From positions 41,073-105,072 of the forward strand of contig CAMAWF010000002.1 of NCBI GenBank assembly GCA_945861895.1: a DNA stretch of 64,000 nt, in the 5' to 3' direction. Source of the stretch: Rhizobium sp. Q54. GTDB taxonomy: Bacteria > Pseudomonadota > Alphaproteobacteria > Rhizobiales > Xanthobacteraceae. The notes under the pieces were generated by a model that ran no database searches, was not told where the DNA came from, and saw nothing but the letters and a program-made list of their open reading frames with translations. Positions 11,036 to 22,062 of the stretch are shown in pieces. Position 1 is the stretch's first letter, and each line of letters begins with the position of its first letter. Position numbers and translations under genes: made by a program.

Positions 11036-11668
11036 ATGTACACGCTTTATTCGATGCAGCGCTCCGGCAATAGCTACAAGGTGCGCCTCGCGCTCGCCAA
11101 GCTCGGCATTCCGCACAAACTTGTCGAGGTCGATATCCTCCAGGGCGAGAGCCGCACGCCGGAGTTTCTGGCCAAAAATCCGAACGGTCATGTGCCGCTG
11201 CTTGAGGCCGCGCCCGGCCGCTATCTCGCCGAGTCGAACGCCATCCTCTGGTACGTCGCCGGCGGCTCGACGCTGGCGCCGGAGGATCGCATCGATCGCG
11301 CCGACGCGTTGCAATGGATGTTCTTCGAGCAGCACAGCCTGGAGCCGAATATCGGCGCGGCATTCTTCTGGCTGGCGCTGATCAAGGGCGGCCGCGATCT
11401 GCAACGGCACGCGCACGAGGACTGGATGGAAGACGGCTACCGTTCTCTCGGCGTGATGGAAAAACATCTCGCCGGCCACCGCTATTTCGCCGCCGACCGC
11501 TACACCATCGCCGACATTGCGCTCTACGCCTATACCCACGTCGCGCACGAGTGCGACTTCGACCTCACGCGCTTTCCCGCCATTCGTGCCTGGCTCGACC
11601 GGGTCGCCGCCGAGCCCGGCCATGTGACGATGGATTGGCAGGCGGAGACGCTGGCGGTCGCGGAATAG
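11036..11668 (+). CDS. Glutathione S-transferase family protein
   Basis: MYTLYSMQRSGNSYKVRLALAKLGIPHKLVEVD..., NPNGHVPLLE, LAESNAILWYVA. Confidence 0.92.
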   Translation: MYTLYSMQRSGNSYKVRLALAKLGIPHKLVEVDILQGESRTPEFLAKNPNGHVPLLEAAPGRYLAESNAILWYVAGGSTLAPEDRIDRADALQWMFFEQHSLEPNIGAAFFWLALIKGGRDLQRHAHEDWMEDGYRSLGVMEKHLAGHRYFAADRYTIADIALYAYTHVAHECDFDLTRFPAIRAWLDRVAAEPGHVTMDWQAETLAVAE

Positions 11669-11840
11669 GCCCCTTTTCTGGGTCATGAGTCTTCGTTTGC
11701 GCCGGCTGTTCACCTTTCGTTAACCAAAGCCACGAAATCGCCGCGGTTCAATACGGCCTTCGCCCAAGTCCGGTCGAACGACTGCCGGTTTCGCGCATCA
11801 TCATGCGGTCATGGAAAGAGTAATTTTTCGCAGGCCCGAC

Positions 11841-12137
11841 ATGAAGCACTCCTCTGACCGGGGCGGGTTCCAGCACCCGACCCGCCGCGAATTGCGCGGC
11901 GAACGCCGCAGCGGCGCGCTCGCCGGACTGATCGCAACCGCCGCGCTCGCCGTTTCGACCGTCGTCGCCGCAATTGTGGTGTCGATCGGCTTTGCGCGTG
12001 CAAGCGCCGCCGATGCGCTGCTCGACAACGAAGGTGGCATTTTCGCCATCGCGCTGCTGCTCGGCCTGCTGTTCGCAGGCATGGGCGGCATCAGCATGCT
12101 GATGCTGCCGGGCGACCGCACAGCCCAGCGCGAATAG
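11841..12137 (+). CDS. Hypothetical two-TM protein
   Basis: 98 aa ORF with two hydrophobic segments, begins MKHSSDRGGFQHP. Confidence 0.55.
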   Translation: MKHSSDRGGFQHPTRRELRGERRSGALAGLIATAALAVSTVVAAIVVSIGFARASAADALLDNEGGIFAIALLLGLLFAGMGGISMLMLPGDRTAQRE

Positions 12138-12179
12138 GCGGCGCACCCGCGCCCAGTGAATTTCCTGGAACTCTGCCTT

Positions 12180-12280
12180 AGAGTCTGATCGGCTCCGATT
12201 GAATCAGAGCTTGGCTCTATCTTTTTTTTGAGCATGATCTTTTCCGAAAACCGGTTCCCACTTTTCGGGATCATGCTCTA
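12180..12280. repeat. Dispersed hairpin element A, copy 1
   Basis: AGAGTCTGATC...GATTGAATCAGAGC...GAGCATGATC-TTTT-CCGAAAA-ccggttcccac-TTTTCGG-GATCATGCTC. Confidence 0.92.
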
Positions 12281-12318
12281 TGCTGGCCGTCGATGCGGGC
12301 GGCGGTGAGGTAGTTTTC

Positions 12319-13449
12319 ATGCGGTGGCGGGCGGCATGCGCGGTCTCGTTATTCGTCCTCGGCAGCGCGGTGCCTGGCGCGGCGCTGACCTTTCGCACTG
12401 AAGCCGGCAACATAACCGTCGAGACCGTCGCCGGCGGGCTGGCGCGCCCCTGGGCGCTCGCCTTTCTGCCTGATGGGCGCATGCTGGTGACCGAACGGCC
12501 GGGCCGCATGCGCATCGTCACCCGCGATGGAAAACTTTCCCCGCCGCTCGGCGGCCTGCCGCGCGTATTCGCCTCCGGGCAAGGCGGAATGCTCGATGTC
12601 GCGCTCGACCGCGGCTTTGCGCGCAACGGCACAATTTATTTCTGCTTCGCCGAACCGGCCGAATCCGGCGGGCGCACGGCGATGGCGCGGGCGCGGCTCG
12701 CCGAGGACGGCGGTGCGCGGCTGGAAGACGTGAAGGTGATATTCCGCCAGCAAGGCCCGCTCTCGTCCGGCAATCATTTCGGCTGCCGCATCGTGCAGAT
12801 GCCCGACAACAATTTGTTCCTCACCATGGGCGACCATTACGGCCCGCGTGACGAGGCGCAGAACCTCGCCAATCATCTGGGCAAGATCGTCCGCGTCGCG
12901 CCCGACGGTTCGGTGCCGAAGGACAATCCGTTCGTCGGCAAAGCCGGCGCGCTGCCGGAAATCTGGAGCTATGGCCACCGCAACGCGCAGGGCGCCGCGA
13001 TCAACCCGGCCTCCGGTAAATACTGGATGCACGAGCACGGCCCGCGCGGCGGCGATGAGGTCAATATTCCGCAAGCGGGAAAAAATTACGGCTGGCCGGT
13101 GATCGGTTACGGCGTCGACTACAGCGGCGCGATCATCCATGAGGGCACGCACAAGGCCGGCATGGAGCAGCCGGTCAAATACTGGGTGCCGTCGATCGCG
13201 CCGTGCGGCATGGCGTTCTACACCGGCGATATGTTTCCGGCCTGGAAGGGCAACCTGTTCATCGGCTCGCTCGCCAGAGCAACGCTGGTGCGGCTCGAAC
13301 TCGACGGCGAAAAAGTGACGAAGGAAGAGCGGCTGCTGGACGACCTGAACGAACACATCCGCGACGTGCGGCAAGGCCCGGACGGCGCGCTCTATCTCCT
13401 CACCGACAACAGCGCCGGCCGTATCCTGCGCGTCACGCCGGCGAAGTGA
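12319..13449 (+). CDS. PQQ-dependent sugar dehydrogenase (soluble aldose dehydrogenase family)
   Basis: VAGGLARPWALAFLPDGRMLVTERPGRMRIV, WSYGHRNAQGAAINP, HEHGPRGGDEVN motifs. Confidence 0.92.
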   Translation: MRWRAACAVSLFVLGSAVPGAALTFRTEAGNITVETVAGGLARPWALAFLPDGRMLVTERPGRMRIVTRDGKLSPPLGGLPRVFASGQGGMLDVALDRGFARNGTIYFCFAEPAESGGRTAMARARLAEDGGARLEDVKVIFRQQGPLSSGNHFGCRIVQMPDNNLFLTMGDHYGPRDEAQNLANHLGKIVRVAPDGSVPKDNPFVGKAGALPEIWSYGHRNAQGAAINPASGKYWMHEHGPRGGDEVNIPQAGKNYGWPVIGYGVDYSGAIIHEGTHKAGMEQPVKYWVPSIAPCGMAFYTGDMFPAWKGNLFIGSLARATLVRLELDGEKVTKEERLLDDLNEHIRDVRQGPDGALYLLTDNSAGRILRVTPAK

Positions 13450-13461
13450 CGCTCATTTTTT

Positions 13462-13533
13462 AGAGCATGATCCCGAAAACCGGTTCCCACCCCGGATCAA
13501 ATCCAGAGCAGGCTTTTTCGGGATAATGCTCTA
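13462..13533. repeat. Dispersed hairpin element A, copy 2 (variant, lacks 5' arm)
   Basis: AGAGCATGATCCCGAAAACCGGTTCCCACC...TTTTTCGGGATAATGCTCT. Confidence 0.85.
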
Positions 13534-13563
13534 TTGTCCTGGCGTCCGATTGAGGAACCGATC

Positions 13564-14361
13564 ATGCCTCGAAGCACAGCGGTTGCCGCCCTGGCGCTCG
13601 TTCTGACCGTTCTGCTTGGGGTTGCGCCCGCGCTGGCGCAGGCCCCGAAAGCTTCCGCGCCGAAACCCTCCGCCTTGCCGGCGCAAGCGCCATACGCCCC
13701 AGTGGCGGTGACGATCTCCGGCGTGCCGGACGATCCGAACATGGCGGCGTTCCGCAATGAGCTGACGGCGGTGGTCAAGGGCCGCGTCTTTGCCGATCTG
13801 GCGCGACTGGTGGTGCAGCGCGGCTTTTTCTGGGATCGCGACTTCGGGGGCGGCTTCGACCCGAAAAAATCCGGCGCCGAGAATCTCGCCGCTGCCATCG
13901 GTCTTGAACACGGCCGCGGCGCCGGCTGGAACCGGCTGGCCTGGCTGGCGGCGGAAGCCGCGGGCGGGAAGCTAGGCGCGCGTCCCGGCATCGTCTGCGC
14001 GCCGGCACGGCCGCAATTCAACGAATTCGATTTCGACCGGCTGATGCAGACGACGAAAAGCGATGCGTTCGCGTGGACCTATCCGCGCGCGGCCGGCGCC
14101 GAACTGCGCGCGGCATCGCGGCCGAATGCGCCGGTGATCGAAAAGCTCGGCCTGCATCTCGTGCGCGTGCTCGGCTATGAGGCCAAGGATGATGACCCTG
14201 ACGCAACGCGGACCGCGTGGGCGCGCGTGGTGGCGCCGTCCGGCAAAGTGGGATTCGTCGCGCCCGCGCTGCTGCTGTCGCCCTATGCCGAACGGCTCTG
14301 CTATGCCAAGGACGTGACCGGCCGCTGGCGAATCGCGGGATATATCGGCGGCGGCGATTAA
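13564..14361 (+). CDS. Secreted protein of unknown function with SH3-like C-terminus (tandem paralogue 1)
   Basis: Signal peptide; shares LVVQRGFFWD...KKSGAENLAAAIGL and VIEKLGLHLVRV with 14443..15234. Confidence 0.75.
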   Translation: MPRSTAVAALALVLTVLLGVAPALAQAPKASAPKPSALPAQAPYAPVAVTISGVPDDPNMAAFRNELTAVVKGRVFADLARLVVQRGFFWDRDFGGGFDPKKSGAENLAAAIGLEHGRGAGWNRLAWLAAEAAGGKLGARPGIVCAPARPQFNEFDFDRLMQTTKSDAFAWTYPRAAGAELRAASRPNAPVIEKLGLHLVRVLGYEAKDDDPDATRTAWARVVAPSGKVGFVAPALLLSPYAERLCYAKDVTGRWRIAGYIGGGD

Positions 14362-14442
14362 GAGATAGGCTGCGCCCGCCGCACGGCGGTCGCATTTGCG
14401 CTCTATCGCTGCGCGCTCTGCATCGAACCTTGGAGTATCGCG

Positions 14443-15234
14443 ATGCGCCACATCTGCATGACGACTTTCGCCGCCACCTTGTTGTCCGCCGGAATATTGC
14501 TGCCTGCGCCGGTCGGCGCGCAAAACAAACCGCAGGGCGCGCCGGCGCAAACCCGGCCGGCACCCGCCATGCCGTACAAGACCTTGGCGATCACCCCGGC
14601 GCGGCCGATGCAGGACGCCGGCCTGGATGCGCTGCGCAAGCAGATCGGCGAAGCCGCAAAAAAGAAGGACCGCGCCGCGCTGGCCAGGCTCGTCGCCGGC
14701 CAGGGCTTCTTCTGGGATGGCCAGGAGGGCAAGGGCGCCGACAAGAAAAAATCCGGCGGCGACAATCTCACTGCCATCATGGGCCTCAACCGCAAGGACG
14801 GCGCCGGCTGGGACATGCTCGCCGGCATGGCCGCCGACCCGACCGTTTCCGAATCCGCCGACCACAAGGGCGCGGTCTGCGCGCCGGCCGAACCGGGCTT
14901 TAACGACAAGGAATTCGACGACCTGATCGCGGCCACGCAGACCGACCTGCTGGATTGGGGCTACACGCTCGTCAACGGCGCCGAGGTGCGCGCGACGCCG
15001 CAAACCGGCGCAGCGGTGGTCGAGAAGCTTGGCCTGCATCTGGTCCGCGTCATGCCCGATAACAATCCGGCGGCTGCGGTTGCCGCCTATATCCGGGTCG
15101 TCACGCCCGCAGGCAAAACTGGCTATGTGGCGGCCGACGCCATCGCGCCGCTCGGCAGCGACCAGCTCTGTTTCGTCAAGGAGGCCGGCGGCTGGAAGAT
15201 CGGCGGCTATATCGGCGACGGCGACGCGCAATAA
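14443..15234 (+). CDS. Secreted protein of unknown function with SH3-like C-terminus (tandem paralogue 2)
   Basis: Signal peptide; LVAGQGFFWD...KKSGGDNLTAIMGL, VVEKLGLHLVRV, WKIGGYIGDGD. Confidence 0.75.
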   Translation: MRHICMTTFAATLLSAGILLPAPVGAQNKPQGAPAQTRPAPAMPYKTLAITPARPMQDAGLDALRKQIGEAAKKKDRAALARLVAGQGFFWDGQEGKGADKKKSGGDNLTAIMGLNRKDGAGWDMLAGMAADPTVSESADHKGAVCAPAEPGFNDKEFDDLIAATQTDLLDWGYTLVNGAEVRATPQTGAAVVEKLGLHLVRVMPDNNPAAAVAAYIRVVTPAGKTGYVAADAIAPLGSDQLCFVKEAGGWKIGGYIGDGDAQ

Positions 15235-15242
15235 GACGCCGG

Positions 15243-15455
15243 ATGAGCGCGGCCGAGCACACTCCAGCCCTCGCACGGCGCGTAAATTGCGCACGTTGCG
15301 GCGCAGCGTTCGGATGCGGCCTCGGCGGCGACTGCTGGTGCGCGGCCGAGCCTTACCGGATGCCGATGACCATAGCCGCGGCGGAAGATTGCCTGTGCTC
15401 CGAATGCCTGCGAAAGGCGGCGGCCGGCCGAGTGAGCGGCGGACCGCCGCAGTAA
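15243..15455 (+). CDS. Cysteine-rich CWC-like small protein
   Basis: CARCGAAFGCGLGGDCWC...CLCSECL spacing typical of the cysteine-rich CWC family. Confidence 0.7.
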   Translation: MSAAEHTPALARRVNCARCGAAFGCGLGGDCWCAAEPYRMPMTIAAAEDCLCSECLRKAAAGRVSGGPPQ

Positions 15456-15514
15456 GGAAATAGCAAGGCGGGGCCGTCATTTTGCATGACCGCCACCGAT
15501 CCGGACCCCGGCCC

Positions 15515-16738
15515 ATGGCCATCGCGCCCAGCGGCGACGTTTCGAAACATGACGGCGCGCAAGCGAACCGCGATGCGGTCCGCGCTTTCGCGATCCTGGG
15601 CGCGTTTTTCTTCGTGGCGACCGCGGCCGCCTACGTCTATACGCTCGCCCTCGCCGCGCCGATCCCGCGCGACGGCTCGACGCTGGTGGTCGGCCGCGAC
15701 TTTTTGAATTTCTGGATGTATGGCCGCGCCGCGCTGCTGCCGGAGCCCGGCCGCTGGTATGACGTGGTCTTGTATCAGCGCGAGCTGGCCGGCCTGCTCG
15801 GCGCGGACTATCCCGGACAGAACTGGTCCTATCCGCCCAGCATCATGCTGATCGCCGCGCCGTTCGGGCTGCTCGGCTATATGCAGGCGCTGCTGATCTG
15901 GACGCTGCTCGGGCTCGCGGTGTTCATTGCGGTGGCGCGCAATCATTTCGGCGATATGCGCGTGCTGGCCGCGCTGGTGTTCTCGCCTGCCGCCGTGTTC
16001 TGCCTGATCTCAGGCCAGAGTTCGTTGCTCACCGCGGCGATGCTGATCGGCATATTCGCCTGGCTCGACCGCAGGCCGGTCGCCGCCGGAGTTCTGATCG
16101 GACTTTTGACCCTGAAGCCGCAGCTCGGCCTGCTGTTTCCGGTCCTGCTGATCGCATCCGGGCGCTGGCGCGTGTTCGCCGCCGCCGCCGTCACAACGCT
16201 CGCGCTCGCCGCGTTCAGCGCCGCGCTGTTCGGTCCGCAGGTGTGGATCGATTTCGTGCTCAAGGCCCTGCCGACGCAAAATCTGGTGCTGGCCGATCCG
16301 CAAGCCATCGCGACGCCGTTTTATCCGACCGTGTTCATGAACCTGCGCGGCATCGGCGCGAGCTACACGGTGGCGATGGCGGTGCAGCTTGGCTTTTCGC
16401 TGGCCGCGGCCGGCGCGGTGGCCTGGGTCTGCCGCCGGCGCAGGGACGCCGACCCGCAACTCCTGGCCGCGCTGTTTTTCGCCTGCGCGATCGCCGCTGT
16501 GCCTTATCTTTTGTCCTACGACACGCTGGCGCTCACGTTCGCCGCGCTCGGCCTGCTCGCGGCCGGAAATCTCGATCGCCAAGGGCGCCTGCTGGCGCGT
16601 CTCGCCTATTGGCTGCCGCTGCTGCAAATCGCGCTCGGCTCTTTGCACATCCCCGGCCCGGCTTTGATCGCGCCCGCTTTTGCCGGCTATATCCTGCTGC
16701 GGCTGAAAGCTTCGCCGCCGCGGCTTTGTCGTGTATAG
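15515..16738 (+). CDS. GT87/DUF2029-like membrane protein
   Basis: Polytopic; YGRAALLPEPGRWYD, YPGQNWSYPPSIMLIAAPFGLL, LKPQLGLLFPVLLIASGRWRVF. Confidence 0.8.
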   Translation: MAIAPSGDVSKHDGAQANRDAVRAFAILGAFFFVATAAAYVYTLALAAPIPRDGSTLVVGRDFLNFWMYGRAALLPEPGRWYDVVLYQRELAGLLGADYPGQNWSYPPSIMLIAAPFGLLGYMQALLIWTLLGLAVFIAVARNHFGDMRVLAALVFSPAAVFCLISGQSSLLTAAMLIGIFAWLDRRPVAAGVLIGLLTLKPQLGLLFPVLLIASGRWRVFAAAAVTTLALAAFSAALFGPQVWIDFVLKALPTQNLVLADPQAIATPFYPTVFMNLRGIGASYTVAMAVQLGFSLAAAGAVAWVCRRRRDADPQLLAALFFACAIAAVPYLLSYDTLALTFAALGLLAAGNLDRQGRLLARLAYWLPLLQIALGSLHIPGPALIAPAFAGYILLRLKASPPRLCRV

Positions 16739-16775
16739 ATCGGCGCGCGAGGCCCGCGCGTGAGGAAGCAACATC

Positions 16776-17075
16776 ATGGTTCTTGAAATCGCCCAGATCG
16801 ACATCAAGCCCGGCATGGAAAGCGAATTCGAAGCCGGCGTGAAGCAAGCGACGCCGCTGTTCAAGCGCGCCAAGGGCTGCAAGGGCATGGAATTGCAGCG
16901 CTCGGTCGAGAAGCCAGGCCGCTTCCGGCTGTTCGTGCAATGGGACACGGTGGAGAACCACACCGTCGATTTCCGCGGCTCGGCGGATTTCCAGGAATGG
17001 CGCAAGCTCGTCGCCCACTGCTTCGCCTCACCGCCGGAGATCGAGCACACCAGCCAGGCGGTGAAGGGTTTCTAG
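16776..17075 (+). CDS. Antibiotic biosynthesis monooxygenase (ABM) domain protein
   Basis: ~99 aa; [25 protein letters not shown]...[29 protein letters not shown]. Confidence 0.88.
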   Translation: MVLEIAQIDIKPGMESEFEAGVKQATPLFKRAKGCKGMELQRSVEKPGRFRLFVQWDTVENHTVDFRGSADFQEWRKLVAHCFASPPEIEHTSQAVKGF

Positions 17076-17125
17076 AACACCGGCGCTCTTTCTTCTTCCG
17101 CCGACTCCACCCATATTTGGGGGCG

Positions 17126-19927
<2,802 letters not shown>

Positions 19928-20009
19928 GTTCAACAGCGCCAATTGACTTTGACTGCGTAGTGCACTCCACAGCTTTTCAACCTTATTTTCTATATTGTTT
20001 TCAATAGGA

Positions 20010-20335
20010 TACTTGCCGAAGCGCAAAATCATTAAACTTTTTTCAGAATGGAACCTTGTTCCGCCGCTTTTCGCCACCATCTCATTCGTGCCTTTAGACA
20101 ATTGGGCTAAGGGGGAAGGCGTAAGCTTCGTCAAGTGCGCCGGTCGTTCCGACCAGGCACTCGACGATAGCTTCGGTCATCGTCATGAAGATGATGATGG
20201 TGATATGAAGCATGGCGTTATGTCCTTCTTGATTATAGCGCATCGCGTAATTTTGCGGACGACTACGGATGATGGTCGAAAGTAAGTTGGTTTCGGAGGG
20301 GACATTGGCAGACGCGCGCCAGCGCCCCTCCGAAC
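20010..20335 (+). ncRNA. Candidate structured ncRNA upstream of the reverse transcriptase (boundaries uncertain)
   Basis: Successive hairpins: AAGCG/CGCTT around GGAAC-CTT-GTTCC; CCTTTAG/CTAAGGG; CGTC-GTGC-GGTCG-TTC-CGACC-GCAC-GACG; CATCGTCAT-GAAG-ATGATGATG; TTCGGAGGGG/CCCCTCCGAA. Confidence 0.55.
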
Positions 20336-20356
20336 TTGCTAATTCATGGACCGCGT

Positions 20357-21637
20357 ATGTTTCAGAAGCGAAAAGTCCGACAAGACGGCTGGTATATTAA
20401 AAAGTCATTTCCGCACTTCGATTTGCCGCTCAATTTCGAAGAAGCAAAAACAATCGTCACCGACCCAATTTACGTATCTCATAAATCATTTTGGCCTTTT
20501 ATTGGGTTTGTCGATCAAAAGCGAAAATTCAAAAAAATTGATGGCGAAGTCACCATTAAATTAAAAGAGCGACCACTTCGTTATTGCTCTCATCACGATG
20601 GGTATGTCCATTCATATTATGCAGCGCAGCTTACCGCAAAATACGAGGCGCGCATTAAGGCTGAAAAAATCGACAACGTGGTAATCGGCTATCGCCAAAA
20701 TGTTGGCACGAACGTTCACATGGCTAAAGCTGCGTTTGATGAAATTCGTAGGCGCGGTGACTGCGTTGTCATTGCTCTTGATATAGAAAGTTTCTTTGAC
20801 AGCATTGATCATAGAATACTGAAAGCCAATCTCCAGTCAGTCTTGGGCGTGCCGCGACTCACTACAGATTGGTTCAAGATTTTTAGGTCGATGACTGAGT
20901 ATTCATGGGTCGAGATTGCTTCGCTTGCACAGCGGCTAGATTTTGACGTTCGCGAACCGCCGCGACCACTATGCTCGGCTCCGGAATTCAGAAAGATAGT
21001 GCGCGGCGATGACGGTGTTTTACCAAGCGTTGTGCAGACGAACGCTAAAAATTACGGGATACCACAGGGGTCGCCGATATCTGCGGTTTTCTCCAACGTC
21101 TATATGCTGTGCTTTGACCAGGCGTGCGTGAAGCATTTTGATGTAATCGATGTATTTTTTCGTCGCTACTCGGATGACATTATCGCGATCTGCAATGCGA
21201 GCCAGCAAGCAGCGGTGATAAATTTCATCACTAACGAAATATCTAACCTCGGACCTTCGATGAAGGTTAGCGCTGAAAAGACAGAAACCTCATCATTCTC
21301 CTTTTCGCTCGACTGGGCATTATCTTGTGATCGACCCATCACCTATCTTGGACTGACGTTTGACGGAGCGCGAACGCTCCTGAGAGGGCGAACTGTCTCT
21401 CGATACTATCGGCGAATGACGTATGCAGCGCGACATACCGCTAAGACCGCTGCGAGAGCAAAATCGAAAAAAATATTTATGCGGAAGCTTTATAGTGACC
21501 TGTCGCACCTCGGCAAACAGAACTTTTATTCTTACGCTAAAAGCGCAGCCGCAACGTTAGGTGACAACGCTCCAGTTCGTCAGCTAAGGCGGCACGTAAA
21601 AATTCTGCGACGTAAGGTGACCACGCTCGGGCGATAA
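20357..21637 (+). CDS. Stand-alone reverse transcriptase, putative antiviral DRT-family (DRT2-like)
   Basis: RT motifs VIALDIESFFDSIDH, NYGIPQGSPISAVFSNVYM, FFRRYSDDIIAIC; ~426 aa, no maturase or other fused domain; low GC relative to neighbours. Confidence 0.88.
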   Translation: MFQKRKVRQDGWYIKKSFPHFDLPLNFEEAKTIVTDPIYVSHKSFWPFIGFVDQKRKFKKIDGEVTIKLKERPLRYCSHHDGYVHSYYAAQLTAKYEARIKAEKIDNVVIGYRQNVGTNVHMAKAAFDEIRRRGDCVVIALDIESFFDSIDHRILKANLQSVLGVPRLTTDWFKIFRSMTEYSWVEIASLAQRLDFDVREPPRPLCSAPEFRKIVRGDDGVLPSVVQTNAKNYGIPQGSPISAVFSNVYMLCFDQACVKHFDVIDVFFRRYSDDIIAICNASQQAAVINFITNEISNLGPSMKVSAEKTETSSFSFSLDWALSCDRPITYLGLTFDGARTLLRGRTVSRYYRRMTYAARHTAKTAARAKSKKIFMRKLYSDLSHLGKQNFYSYAKSAAATLGDNAPVRQLRRHVKILRRKVTTLGR

Positions 21638-21815
21638 TATGTCTACTCCTTATTGACAATCACCACATCTAGGATTATATTCCACAATCCCATCCACTGA
21701 GGGCGTTTTCATGAGACGTCATGACAGCGGGCGGGATGGGAGCGGCCCCTGCGCGCGGGGACCAGCGGCGGCGCCCGCGCGCCCGAAACAACAGGGGCGG
21801 CGAAGCTTGCGCGCT

Positions 21816-21859
21816 CGTCATCCTGAGGTGCGCGCACTTGCGCGCCTCGAAGGATGACG
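21816..21859. repeat. Palindromic element D
   Basis: CGTCATCCTgaggtgcgcgcacttgcgcgcctcgaAGGATGACG. Confidence 0.85.
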
Positions 21860-21889
21860 GCGAAGCGCCCCCACCCGCCGCCTTATTTG

Positions 21890-21915
21890 CGCAAGTCGCA
21901 AACATGCGACTTGCG
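21890..21915. repeat. Perfect 11-bp hairpin
   Basis: CGCAAGTCGCA-AACA-TGCGACTTGCG. Confidence 0.85.
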
Positions 21916-21924
21916 TGGCGGCTT

Positions 21925-21948
21925 CCCTCCCCCGCAAGCGGGGGAGGG
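21925..21948. repeat. REP-like hairpin
   Basis: CCCTCCCCCGC-AA-GCGGGGGAGGG, perfect 11-bp stem. Confidence 0.85.
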
Positions 21949-22062
21949 ATAAAGAAGTGGCTGTTTGAAAATCGAATCCGTGGCAACGCAAGCGCGCAAG
22001 CGTCTGGACGAAACGCGCGTTGGCGTAGATGCTATCCCGGCCGCAACCGGCAGGAGCAAAAA

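Noticed and set aside
13972-15522. 516-aa minus-strand ORF
   Set aside because: Spans antisense of two signal-peptide-bearing genes; composition is shadow-like.
20098-20304. ACA motifs 204 nt apart (20098 and 20302) as DRT2-like template-jump sites
   Set aside because: The spacing is divisible by three, but the interval contains the in-frame TAA at 20283 and stops in the other frames, so it cannot give an endless ORF; ACA triplets are common by chance.
20357-21637. RT as a group II intron or retron RT
   Set aside because: No maturase/HNH domain or intron domain V-like sequence noticed downstream; length and motif B/C context fit stand-alone DRT-type RTs better. Not proven without an HMM search.
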